NCBI GenBank assembly: GCA_001552515.1
Contig: BCRI01000060.1
Location: 1-41,110, forward strand
From: Sphaerimonospora mesophila NBRC 14179 = JCM 3151
GTDB taxonomy: Bacteria > Actinomycetota > Actinomycetes > Streptosporangiales > Streptosporangiaceae
Length of the DNA stretch: 41,110 bases
Direction: 5' to 3'
Shown: piece by piece, positions 9,041-16,519 of the stretch
Layout: every line of letters begins with the position of its first letter
How positions within the stretch are numbered: position 1 is the stretch's first letter
Notes under the pieces: model-generated
What the model was told of the DNA's origin: nothing
The model's database searches: none
The model's input: the letters and a program-made list of their open reading frames with translations, nothing else
Position numbers and translations under genes: made by a program

Positions 9041-9100
9041 CCGTGATCTTGCGAATTCTCGCAAGGAACCGGTCGGCTGCGAGAATTCGCAAGATCACGG
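9041..9100. repeat. Long perfect hairpin built from an inverted pair of the GTGATCTTGC repeat
   Basis: The arms 9041-9063 and 9078-9100 are perfectly complementary over 23 bp around a 14-nt loop. Each arm carries GTGATCTTGCGAATTCTCGC. The hairpin lies between the 3' end of the leftward hydratase gene and the GntR start, so it could terminate the hydratase transcript. The same sequence family recurs five times at 25695-25936, so this is also a dispersed repeat. Confidence 0.85.
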
Positions 9101-9120
9101 CATGGGAGGGGGGAGGGGGT

Positions 9121-10158
9121 TCAGGCGAGTACGGCGATGTAGCGCCAGTCGAGGACATCGGTGGCGGCGTGCCCCGGGCGGCTCGCCCGGACCCGGGACC
9201 GCAGGTGGGCGAGCCCGCCCTCGGCGAGCGGCTCGAGCCGTTCCACCTCGATCGTGCTGGTCAGCGTGTCGCCCTCGCGGACCGGGCCGAGGTGGTCGCA
9301 GCCGTGCCAGCCGGCGACCGTGACGATGTCCGGCAGGGCGCGTACGGCCTGGTGCAGCGCGATGCCGATGGTGTGACCGCCGTACACGAGACGTTCCGCC
9401 CCGCTCGCGGACGCGTCGTGGTGCACCTTGGCCACGTTCAGGGTCAGCCGGGCCAGCTCGGGCGCCGAGGAGACGACATCGCCGCCCGCCACGTCGAAGA
9501 CGGTCCCCGCGGTCAGATCGGCGAAGTGCGGGCCCGGCCGCTGCGCGCGGTAGGCGGGCAGGTCCCAGCGCGAGATCATCGTACGGAGTTCCTCGTGCGA
9601 CGGAGGCGACGCCCCGGCCCCCGACAGGTCGTCGGCGTGGCCGGTGTCCACCTCGGCGTCGCGCAGCGGCAGCATCGCGCAGCGCCGGAAATCGAGGACC
9701 GGACGGCCGTGCTGATCCACCGTGCCGATCTGCAGCTCGGCCAGCCCGGTCGGGGCCCGGCCGGGCCGGCGTGAGTTCTGCCGCAGCCCGACGACCTCGG
9801 TGACCGTGCTCAGGGTGTCGCCGAGCAGGGGCGCCCGGCGGAACACGACGCCTCGATAGAAGAGGTTCGCGACCACGGTGTGCGTCGCGAGGGTCGACTG
9901 CCCGATGGCCACGTCCCAGACCAGGTTCGGCGCGGCGAGACCGCCGGGGCCGCCGATGCTCTCGGGGTCGCCGATCACCCGGCGGGACAGGCCGTGGTCC
10001 AGCACCAGGGGCAGCCGGCATCCGACGATCGCCTGATGCGCGGTCGCCAGGCCTTCGGTGAGCGTCACGGCGGGAGCGCCCTCGAACCGCTGACCGACGT
10101 GGAGGTCCTCGAAGTAGGGGCCGTCCACCGGCACGCGGTGTGGCTCGGCGGGGTTCAT
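9121..10158 (-). CDS. mch: Double-hotdog MaoC dehydratase resembling mesaconyl-CoA hydratase
   Basis: This 345-aa protein has two hotdog halves. Its opening (PYFEDLHVGQRFEGAPAVTL), the IVGCRLPLVLDHGLSRRV block and the C-terminal block KVHHDA...RLVYGGHTIGIALHQ are what I associate with mesaconyl-C1-CoA (2-methylfumaryl-CoA) hydratase, which interconverts beta-methylmalyl-CoA and mesaconyl-C1-CoA. Length fits that family (~345 aa). The start is ATG 10158 with GGAGG 5 nt upstream; the frame is open far upstream but that part is the antisense of the CoA transferase. It is transcribed divergently from a gene resembling the next enzyme of the same pathway, which strengthens the call. A generic MaoC-family hydratase remains possible. 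Confidence 0.72.
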   Translation of the reverse strand: MNPAEPHRVPVDGPYFEDLHVGQRFEGAPAVTLTEGLATAHQAIVGCRLPLVLDHGLSRRVIGDPESIGGPGGLAAPNLVWDVAIGQSTLATHTVVANLFYRGVVFRRAPLLGDTLSTVTEVVGLRQNSRRPGRAPTGLAELQIGTVDQHGRPVLDFRRCAMLPLRDAEVDTGHADDLSGAGASPPSHEELRTMISRWDLPAYRAQRPGPHFADLTAGTVFDVAGGDVVSSAPELARLTLNVAKVHHDASASGAERLVYGGHTIGIALHQAVRALPDIVTVAGWHGCDHLGPVREGDTLTSTIEVERLEPLAEGGLAHLRSRVRASRPGHAATDVLDWRYIAVLA

Positions 10159-10193
10159 CGCGTCCTCCAGCGGCGATCCGGACTCGGAGAAAA

Positions 10194-10203
10194 TGTACGG
10201 CCA
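10194..10203 (-). promoter_or_regulatory. Leftward promoter with TGGCCGTACA operator-like box
   Basis: On the minus strand TTGACC (10232-10227) is followed 23 nt later by TGGCCGTACA (10203-10194), just downstream of the expected -10 region. The identical 10-mer occupies the matching place in the divergent promoter. This is probably the promoter and operator of the hydratase gene. Confidence 0.55.
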
Positions 10204-10243
10204 AACTCTCACGCCCGGCATCCCATGGTCAACCGTCTCCCCA

Positions 10244-10281
10244 TTGACAGCGGCCATTCCGACCGTGAATATGGCCGTACA
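10244..10281 (+). promoter_or_regulatory. Rightward promoter TTGACA-17-GAATAT with TGGCCGTACA box
   Basis: A perfect -35 (TTGACA, 10244-10249) has a 17-nt spacer to GAATAT (10267-10272). TGGCCGTACA (10272-10281) then overlaps the expected transcription start. It mirrors the leftward promoter, so one repressor could silence both directions. Confidence 0.6.
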
Positions 10282-10302
10282 AATCGAGGAGAGGGTGTGC
10301 GG

Positions 10303-11544
10303 ATGGTCTTCGCTCCCGGAACCGCTCCGCTGCCGGGCAGGCCGCTGGCCGGTCTGCGGGTCGTCGAGGTCTCGACGTTCGTCGCCGCGCCGCTCGGCGG
10401 CATGACCCTGGCGCAGCTCGGTGCCGACGTGGTGCGGGTCGATCCGCTCGGCGGGGCGCCCGACCACTCCCGGTGGCCGCTGGCGCCCTCGGGGGTGAGC
10501 CTGTACTGGGCCGGGCTGAACAAGGCGAAACGCTCGTTCTGCGTCGATCTGCGCTCGGACGAGGGCCGGGAACTCGTCACCCGCCTGATCACCGAGTCCG
10601 GCCCGGGCGGCGGCATCGTGCTGACCAACTCGGCGGGGTCGTGGCCGGCGTTCGAGGCGCTCGCGGAGCGGCGGCCCGATGTGATCCATCTGCGCATCCA
10701 GGGCCACCACGACGGCGCCCCGGCGGTCGACTACACCGTCAACGCGGAGATCGGGTTCCCGATGGTGACCGGCCCGGAGGGGCACGCCGACCCGGTCAAC
10801 CACGTCCTGCCCGCCTGGGACGTGGCGTGCGGACTGTACGCGGCGATCGGCATCCTCGGCGCAGAGCGTGCCCGCCGGACCACCGGCAGGGGACAGTCGA
10901 TGACGGTGGCGCTGCACGACGTGGCCCTCGCCACCGCGGCCAATCTCGGCTTCCTCGCCGAGGCCGAGGTCGCCGGCGTCGACCGGCCCCGCATCGGCAA
11001 CCACCTGTACGGCGGCTTCGCCCGCGACTTCGCCACCCGTGACGGCAGGCGGGTGATGGTGGTGGCGCTGACCTCCCGGCACTGGCGGGACCTCGTCGCG
11101 GTGGCCGGGCTCACCGAGGCCGTCGCCGCGCTCGAATCCGCCCTCGGAGCGGACTTCTCCACCGAGGGCGACCGCTTCACCTACCGCGAGGCGCTGGCCG
11201 CGCTGCTCGGCAGGTGGTTCGCCGATCACGACCTCGCGTGGCTCCGGGACCGGCTGCGCGGCACGTCCGTGCTGTGGTCGACCTATCGCACGTTCGCCGA
11301 ACTCGTCCGCGAGCAGGCCGGCGAGCTGCGCGCCAACCCGATGATGGACGTCGTCGAGCATCCCGGCGTCGGGAGGCATCTCGCGCCGGGCTCTCCCATC
11401 ACCCTGCGGGGAGCCGAGCGGCGCGACGTCGTACGGGCTCCGGTGCTCGGCGAGCACAACGACGAGATCCTCCGTGACCTCGGTCTGCGTGACGACGAGA
11501 TCGGGGACCTGTACGAGCGCAGGATCGTGTCCGCACCGCGATAG
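10303..11544 (+). CDS. mct: Type III CoA transferase resembling mesaconyl-CoA C1-C4 CoA transferase
   Basis: This is a 413-aa CaiB/BaiF-family protein. The N-terminus LRVVEVSTFVAAPLGGMTL, the segment WAGLNKAKRSF, the block DYTVNAEIGFPMVTGP, PVNHVLPAWD and the C-terminal APVLGEHNDEIL match my memory of Chloroflexus Mct, which moves CoA within mesaconyl-CoA from C1 to C4. The catalytic Asp is expected at 143 (AVDYTVNAE). The start is ATG 10303, with GAGGAGAGG 8 nt upstream; an in-frame GTG at 10297 is too close to that site. The divergent neighbour resembles Mch, the preceding step. I am sure of the family and fairly sure of the subfamily; the reaction is inferred. Confidence 0.78.
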   Translation: MVFAPGTAPLPGRPLAGLRVVEVSTFVAAPLGGMTLAQLGADVVRVDPLGGAPDHSRWPLAPSGVSLYWAGLNKAKRSFCVDLRSDEGRELVTRLITESGPGGGIVLTNSAGSWPAFEALAERRPDVIHLRIQGHHDGAPAVDYTVNAEIGFPMVTGPEGHADPVNHVLPAWDVACGLYAAIGILGAERARRTTGRGQSMTVALHDVALATAANLGFLAEAEVAGVDRPRIGNHLYGGFARDFATRDGRRVMVVALTSRHWRDLVAVAGLTEAVAALESALGADFSTEGDRFTYREALAALLGRWFADHDLAWLRDRLRGTSVLWSTYRTFAELVREQAGELRANPMMDVVEHPGVGRHLAPGSPITLRGAERRDVVRAPVLGEHNDEILRDLGLRDDEIGDLYERRIVSAPR

Positions 11545-11639
11545 GACCGGCCCGGCCGCAGATCTCGACCCGCCCTCCCGCCGCCGCGAGCTCTGCCCGA
11601 TCAGCAGGCGGGAAGGCCGCATGAGAAGGGAATCGACCG

Positions 11640-12836
11640 ATGGGCAGGCTCGCGCAGACTCCGGGACTCACCGACGTCCAGCAGGAGATCGTTCAGACCG
11701 TCAGGGAGTTCGTCGACAAGGAGATCCTTCCGGAGGCCGGGCGCCTCGAGCACGCCGACGAGTATCCGCAGGCGATCGTCGACGGGATGCGGCAGATGGG
11801 GCTGTTCGGGCTGACCATTCCGGAGGAGTACGGCGGTCTCGGCGAGTCGCTGCTGACCTACGCCCTGGTGGTGGAGGAGATCTCGCGGGGCTGGATGAGC
11901 GTGTCGGGGATCATCAACACCCACTTCATCGTCGCCTACATGCTGATCCAGCATGGGACGGAGGAGCAGAAACGGCGCTATCTGCCGCGGATGGCCACGG
12001 GCGAGGTCCGCGGGGCGTTCTCGATGTCGGAGCCCGGCTGCGGGTCCGACGTGTCCGCCATCACCACCAGGGCCGTGCGCGAGGGCGACGAGTACGTCAT
12101 CGACGGCCAGAAGATGTGGCTCACCAACGGCGGCTCGGCGAACCTGGTCGCGGTGCTGGTGAAGACCGACGAGGGCGCCGACTCCGTCTACCGGAACATG
12201 ACCACGTTCCTCGTGGAGAAGAAGGAGGGGTTCGGCCAGGTCGAGCCCGGCCTCACGATCCCCGGCAAGATCGACAAGATGGGCTACAAGGGCGTCGACA
12301 CCACCGAGCTCCTCTTCGACGGCTACCGCCTTCCGGCCGGGCAGATCCTCGGTGGGACACCGGGGCGGGGTTTCTACCAGATGATGGACGGCGTCGAGGT
12401 CGGCCGGGTCAACGTCGCCGCCCGCGGCTGCGGTGTCGCGCTGCGCGCCTTCGAGCTCGGCGTGCGGTACGCCCAGCAGCGGGAGACCTTCGGCAGGCGG
12501 ATCGCCGATCACCAGGCCGTGCTGTTCCGGCTCGCCGACATGGCAGCCAAGGTCGAGGCCGCGCACCAGATGATGGTCATGGCCGCGCGCAGGAAGGACT
12601 CCGGCCGGCGCAACGACCTCGAGGCCGGGATGGCCAAGTATCTGGCGTCGGAGTACTGCCGCGACGTCGTCGAGGACTCCTTCCGCATCCACGGCGGCTA
12701 CGGCTTCTCCAAGGAGTACGAGATCGAGCGTCTCTATCGCGAGGCCCCGATGCTGCTGATCGGCGAGGGGACCGCGGACATCCAGCGGATGATCATCGGC
12801 CGCCGCGTGCTGGAGGACTACCGGCTGCCCTCGTGA
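11640..12836 (+). CDS. Acyl-CoA dehydrogenase
   Basis: This is a 398-aa FAD enzyme of the usual ACAD length that introduces an alpha,beta double bond in an acyl-CoA. Visible parts are the N-terminal helical domain ending LTIPEEYGGLGES, the FAD/substrate middle domain (SMSEPGCGSDVS, GQKMWLTNGG), and the C-terminal domain (YAQQRETFGRRIADHQ, IHGGYGFSKEYEIERLYREA). Glu376 in GEGTADIQR is at the standard catalytic-base site. An AGAAGGGA ribosome site lies upstream. It follows the Mct-like gene by 95 nt and may be co-transcribed. Since methylsuccinyl-CoA dehydrogenase forms mesaconyl-CoA, that substrate is plausible by context only; a branched-chain acyl-CoA dehydrogenase is the alternative. Confidence 0.9.
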   Translation: MGRLAQTPGLTDVQQEIVQTVREFVDKEILPEAGRLEHADEYPQAIVDGMRQMGLFGLTIPEEYGGLGESLLTYALVVEEISRGWMSVSGIINTHFIVAYMLIQHGTEEQKRRYLPRMATGEVRGAFSMSEPGCGSDVSAITTRAVREGDEYVIDGQKMWLTNGGSANLVAVLVKTDEGADSVYRNMTTFLVEKKEGFGQVEPGLTIPGKIDKMGYKGVDTTELLFDGYRLPAGQILGGTPGRGFYQMMDGVEVGRVNVAARGCGVALRAFELGVRYAQQRETFGRRIADHQAVLFRLADMAAKVEAAHQMMVMAARRKDSGRRNDLEAGMAKYLASEYCRDVVEDSFRIHGGYGFSKEYEIERLYREAPMLLIGEGTADIQRMIIGRRVLEDYRLPS

Positions 12837-13261
12837 CGGGCACGGAGCCTCCGGGAGCCGCCATGGACACCGCCGGTGAATCACTGATCCGGCCCGGCGA
12901 GGTCGCCGCGTGGCTGCCGGCGCTGCGCGAGGTCCCGGGGCTCACCGTGGTCCTGGAGCACGCCGGCTGGCCGGACGGCGGCGAGCCCGGCCACTTCTCC
13001 GCCTGGCGGGACGGCCTGGCGCGCCTGGCCGAGCTGGACAACGTGCACTGCAAGATCTCCGGCCTGCCGATGGCGCTGCACACGATGGACGGCGCGGCGC
13101 TGCGCCCGTGGATCGACGCGTGCCTGGAGACCTTCGGCGCCGACCGGGCGTTCTTCGGCAGCAACTTCCCCGTCGACTCGCTCTTCGGCGGCTACGCCCG
13201 CTCGTCGAGGCGTACCTGGACGCGACCCGACCGGGTGCTGCCGACGCTCAAGAGCTGGTGA
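12833..13261 (+). pseudogene. Amidohydrolase (PF04909-like) C-terminal fragment with frameshift
   Basis: Only the C-terminal half of an amidohydrolase-2 enzyme is present (142 codons from a GTG overlapping the dehydrogenase stop; ATG at 12863 is an alternative). Recognisable blocks are LTVVLEHAGWP, DNVHCKISGLP and ADRAFFGSNFPVD. The N-terminal strand with the usual metal-binding HxH is absent. Just after FGGYAR, near 13198-13202, the expected continuation LVEAYLDAT is found in the +1 frame, which indicates a one-base deletion; the in-frame tail (RTWTRPDRVLPTLKSW) is off-family. Full members are about 280 aa. It is either decayed or a sequencing error on top of a truncation, and probably not functional. 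Confidence 0.7.
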
Positions 13262-13268
13262 GCCGCCG

Positions 13269-13306
13269 GCCGCCCCTCCGGAATCGCGATCCTCCGGAGG
13301 GGCGGC
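13269..13306. terminator. Bidirectional hairpin between convergent operons
   Basis: A perfect 14-bp GC stem (13269-13282 with 13293-13306) encloses a 10-nt loop. It separates the rightward Mct/dehydrogenase unit from the leftward operon ending with the MaoC gene at 13311. It lacks a T-tract. Confidence 0.75.
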
Positions 13307-13310
13307 CCGT

Positions 13311-13775
13311 TCAGCCGTGCGGGTGGAAGAGGCTGACGGTCTCGGCCACCATCGCGGGTCTGCTCCCGCCCTCGATCTCCATCGTCGACCGCAGCACGGC
13401 CTGGACGCCGCCGCCGGCGGCCTCCTTCGTCTCCTGCAGCACGGTGGTGACCCGTACCCGCGATCCGACCGGCACCGGGGCCGGGAAACGCACCTTGTTC
13501 AGGCCGTAGTTGATCGACATGCGCAGGCCCTCGATCCGGTAGATCCGGCCCACCAGCGCGGGCAGCAGCGCCAGCGACAGATAGCCGTGCGCGATCGTGC
13601 CGCCGAACGGCCCCCGCGCCGCCCGCTCCGGGTCCACGTGGATCCATTGGAGGTCACCGGTGGCCTCGGCGAACATGTCGATTCGCCGCTGGTCGACCGG
13701 CAGCCAGTCGCTCGTCCCGAGCGTCCGGCCCGCCTCGGCCCGGAACTCCTCGAGGTCGCGGAACACGCGGGTCAC
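13311..13775 (-). CDS. MaoC-family (R)-enoyl-CoA hydratase
   Basis: This 154-aa single hotdog protein hydrates 2-enoyl-CoA to (R)-3-hydroxyacyl-CoA. The hydratase-2 motif reads FAEATGDLQWIHVDPERA, with catalytic Asp41 and His46, followed by GPFGGTIAHGYLSLALLP, the standard MaoC segment. It starts with GTG at 13775, overlapping the TGA of the preceding SDR by 4 nt (GTGA), so translation is coupled. It is the last gene of a six-gene leftward operon and ends just before a hairpin. It would act before the adjacent SDR, which could oxidise the 3-hydroxyacyl-CoA. Family assignment is strong; chain specificity is unknown. Confidence 0.92.
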   Translation of the reverse strand: MTRVFRDLEEFRAEAGRTLGTSDWLPVDQRRIDMFAEATGDLQWIHVDPERAARGPFGGTIAHGYLSLALLPALVGRIYRIEGLRMSINYGLNKVRFPAPVPVGSRVRVTTVLQETKEAAGGGVQAVLRSTMEIEGGSRPAMVAETVSLFHPHG

Positions 13776-14521
13776 ATGTGCCTCCCACCCGCCACCTCGA
13801 TCACCGTGCCGGTGATGAACGCCGCCAGATCCGAGGCGAGGAACAGTACGGCGTTCGCGACGTCCTCCGGCTCGCCGATGCGGCCCAGCGGGATGTTCGC
13901 GAGCATCTGCTCCAGCACCCGCGGCGGCATGGCGGCGGTCATGGCGGTGCGGATCGGCCCCGGCTGGATGGCGTTCACCCGGATGTCGTGCCGGGCCAGC
14001 TCGCGGGCGGCCGCCTTGGTCAGCCCGACGATGCCGGCCTTGGCCGCGCTGTAGTTGGTCTGACCGAAGTTTCCGGCCTTTCCGGAGATGGAGGAGATGT
14101 TGATGATGGACCCCCGCCCCTGGTCCCGCATCAACCGCCCCGCAGCGCGGGTGCCGAGCCAGGCGCCCAGGAGGTGTACGTCGACGACGGTCCTGAAGTC
14201 CTCCAGGGTCATCTTCGGCATCGACGCGTCACGGGTGACGCCGGCGTTGTTGACCATCACGTCGAGGGATCCGAACGCGTCCCGGCAGGCGTCCGCCAGC
14301 GCGCCGACGGCCTGCTCGTCGGTCACGTCGCACGGCACGGCCAGGGCCCGGTGCCCCTGCGTCTCGAGATCGGCGGCGGCCTTCTGCGCTCCTTCCGCGT
14401 TGATGTCGCTGACCACGACCGACGCCCCGTGCCGGGCCAGGACCGTGGCGACCGCCAGGCCGATGCCCTGCGCCGAGCCGGTGACCACGGCCGCGCGGCC
14501 CTCAAGCAGTTTCATGTTCAC
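13772..14521 (-). CDS. SDR-family oxidoreductase, FabG-like (3-hydroxyacyl-CoA dehydrogenase or ketoreductase)
   Basis: This is a 249-aa classical SDR. The cofactor motif TGSAQGIG is at 14-21, NNAG at 91-94, and the catalytic Ser/Tyr/Lys set is NISSISG with Tyr157 and Lys161 (YSAAK). The C-terminus ITGTVIEVAGGRHM is normal for FabG-like enzymes. An acidic residue after the second strand (SDIN) favours NAD(H), in line with an oxidative, catabolic role. Met1 (14521) and Met3 (14515) are both possible starts. It lies 27 nt after the crotonase gene and overlaps the MaoC start. In this operon the likely job is oxidation of a 3-hydroxyacyl-CoA made by a hydratase. Confidence 0.9.
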   Translation of the reverse strand: MNMKLLEGRAAVVTGSAQGIGLAVATVLARHGASVVVSDINAEGAQKAAADLETQGHRALAVPCDVTDEQAVGALADACRDAFGSLDVMVNNAGVTRDASMPKMTLEDFRTVVDVHLLGAWLGTRAAGRLMRDQGRGSIINISSISGKAGNFGQTNYSAAKAGIVGLTKAAARELARHDIRVNAIQPGPIRTAMTAAMPPRVLEQMLANIPLGRIGEPEDVANAVLFLASDLAAFITGTVIEVAGGRHM

Positions 14522-14548
14522 GCACGTCCTCAGTTCCGTCGTTTCCCG

Positions 14549-15340
14549 TCATTCCGCCCACCGAGGCTCGCGCTTCTCGACGAAGGCGAGCGGTCCCTCG
14601 GTCTGGTCGTGATGTCCCCACAGGCTCACCAGGTGCTGGGTGCCCACCTTGCACGCGTCGGTGAGCCCGAGTTCCAGCGCGGCCAACAGCGCCTTCTTGG
14701 TCGCGGCCATCGCGGCGGGGGAGTTGCGGGCGATCTTCTCGGCCAGCTCCTGCGCCGCCTCGCGCAGCGTCTCCGGCGGGTCGACGACCTGGCTGACCAT
14801 GCCGAGCTCGTAGGCCCGCTGGGCGGTCATCCGCTCATGGGCGCCGACCAGGGCCATGCGCATGACCGCCTCGAACGGGATCTTCTTCGCCAGGCCGATC
14901 GCCTCGATGGCGGTCACCTGCCCCACGCTGACGTGCGGGTCGAAGAACGTCGCGTCGGAGGCCGCGATGACGACGTCGGCGTCGGCGACGAAGTGCAGGC
15001 CGCCGCCGACGCACAGCCCGTTGACGGCCGCGATGACCGGCTTGGTGACCTTCTGGTGCCAGGAGGTGAAGCTCAGGTCGAAGTCGAGCATGCTGTCCTG
15101 GTAGCGCTGCATGCCCACGCCGTCGGTCGCCACCTCGGTGAGGTCGGCGCCGGTCTGGAAGGCCCGCCCCTCGCCGGTGTGCACGATGACCCGGACCGAC
15201 GGGTCGCGATCCAGTTCGAGCCACGCGTCGGCCAGCTCGTCGCGCATCCGGTTGTTCATGGCGTTCAGCACATCGGGCCGATCGTTGATCAGCCAGCCCA
15301 CGCGGCCCTGCCGCTCTATCTTGATCGTCTCGTACGTCAT
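14549..15340 (-). CDS. Crotonase-superfamily protein lacking both hydratase glutamates
   Basis: This 263-aa crotonase-fold protein has the oxyanion-hole segments FQTGADL and VNGLCVGGGLHF. In true enoyl-CoA hydratases the two catalytic Glu follow the GGG and lie in the PE motif. Here both positions are His: His116 in GGGLH and His136 in DPHVS. It therefore may not be a normal hydratase; isomerase, hydrolase or retro-Claisen activity are all known in the superfamily. It is closely similar along its whole length to the product of 19052-19771, which has the same two substitutions at the same residue numbers. The start is ATG 15340; an upstream open frame is antisense noise. It sits 20 nt after the ACAD gene. 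Confidence 0.88.
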   Translation of the reverse strand: MTYETIKIERQGRVGWLINDRPDVLNAMNNRMRDELADAWLELDRDPSVRVIVHTGEGRAFQTGADLTEVATDGVGMQRYQDSMLDFDLSFTSWHQKVTKPVIAAVNGLCVGGGLHFVADADVVIAASDATFFDPHVSVGQVTAIEAIGLAKKIPFEAVMRMALVGAHERMTAQRAYELGMVSQVVDPPETLREAAQELAEKIARNSPAAMAATKKALLAALELGLTDACKVGTQHLVSLWGHHDQTEGPLAFVEKREPRWAE

Positions 15341-15360
15341 GCCGGTCGCGTCCTCTCGTG

Positions 15361-16476
15361 TCAGGCGATCTCGCGCTCGAGCATCCCGGCGAGCGCGGCG
15401 ATGTGCTCGTCGACCTCCCCGAGCAGGTGAGCGCTGGTGCGCGCCCGCTTGAAGTACAGGTGCGCGTCGTGTTCCCAGGTGAAGCCGATGCCGCCGTGCA
15501 GCTGGATCGTCTGGGCGGTGACCCAGGTCGAGGCCCGGCTCGCCATGAGCGCGGCCACCCGGGAGTCGCGGGCCGGCTCCCGCGACCGGGTGGCGGTGTA
15601 GACGGCGGAGCGCGCCGACTCGACCTGGATCAGCGCGTCGGCGAGCCGCTGCTTGATGACCTGGAACGAGCCGATGGGCCGGGCGAACTGGATGCGCGTC
15701 TTGGCGTAGTCCACGGCCATGTCCAGGCATCGCTGCGCGACGCCGGTCTGCTCGGCGGCGAGCAGCGCCCGGGAGAGGTCCGACGCGGCGGCCAGCGCGG
15801 CGTCGCAGCCGACCGGCCCGACGAGCTCCCCGCTGACGCCGTCCAGTTCCAGCCGCGCCATCTTGCGCGTCAGATCCAGGGTGACCAGCGGCTCGGCGGT
15901 CAGCCCTGCCGCGTCGCGCTCGACGGCGAAGACGGCCGGGCCGTCCGGTGTGCGGGCCACCACCAGCAGCAGGTCCGCCGCCGCGCCGTCGACCACGTGG
16001 CTCTTGGCGCCGCGCAGCCGCCAGCCGCCGCCCTGCCCGCCCGCCACCGGGGTCGCCTCCGTGCGCACCGCCGACACGTCCCACCGGGCGCCGGCCTCGG
16101 CGAGCGCGACGGTCGCGGTCAGCTCGCCGCGCGCGATGCGCGGGCCGTACCGGGCGATCGCGGCCTCGTCGCCGAGCTCGAGCAGCAGGGGGACGGCGAG
16201 CACCGAGGTGCCGAACAGCGGCGCGCAGGCCAGCCGGGCGCCGCACTCCTCGGCGGCGACCGCGAACTCGGCGGCCCCGAGGCCGCTGCCGCCGTGCCGC
16301 TCGGGCAGCATCAGGCCGGGGAGGTCGAGCCGGACCAGCAGATTCCAGGTGGGCTCGTCCCAGCCGCGCTCCGTCATCATGGCCGTGCGGATCGCCGCGG
16401 AGGTGCTGGTGGCCGACAGCGCGCCGCGTACGCTCTCGCGGAACTCTTCGAGATCCTCTTCCGAAGTGGTGGTCAT
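15361..16476 (-). CDS. Small-type acyl-CoA dehydrogenase (heteromeric ACAD subunit-like)
   Basis: This 371-aa ACAD-fold protein has the middle domain (LAEAGARWDVSAVRTEA) and C-terminal helices (YAKTRIQFARPIGSFQVIKQRLAD, TIQLHGGIGFTWEHDAHLYFKRA). It lacks the EGT-type catalytic Glu segment seen in the other ACADs here: the equivalent C-terminal region reads RTSAHLLGEVDEHIAAL. The style matches the smaller partner of alpha2beta2 acyl-CoA dehydrogenases such as the mycobacterial FadE28-FadE29 pair of steroid side-chain breakdown. The natural partner would be the large ACAD encoded divergently at 19768-21072. It is third in the leftward operon. Subunit pairing is inferred. Confidence 0.85.
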   Translation of the reverse strand: MTTTSEEDLEEFRESVRGALSATSTSAAIRTAMMTERGWDEPTWNLLVRLDLPGLMLPERHGGSGLGAAEFAVAAEECGARLACAPLFGTSVLAVPLLLELGDEAAIARYGPRIARGELTATVALAEAGARWDVSAVRTEATPVAGGQGGGWRLRGAKSHVVDGAAADLLLVVARTPDGPAVFAVERDAAGLTAEPLVTLDLTRKMARLELDGVSGELVGPVGCDAALAAASDLSRALLAAEQTGVAQRCLDMAVDYAKTRIQFARPIGSFQVIKQRLADALIQVESARSAVYTATRSREPARDSRVAALMASRASTWVTAQTIQLHGGIGFTWEHDAHLYFKRARTSAHLLGEVDEHIAALAGMLEREIA

Positions 16477-16519
16477 GGCCGCTCCTGTCCGTCCGGAGTC
16501 CCGGGCTGTCTGTTCGGGG

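Noticed and set aside
9041-9100. Insertion sequence ends
   Set aside because: The inverted arms are only 14 nt apart with nothing between them; a hairpin or repeat pair explains them better.
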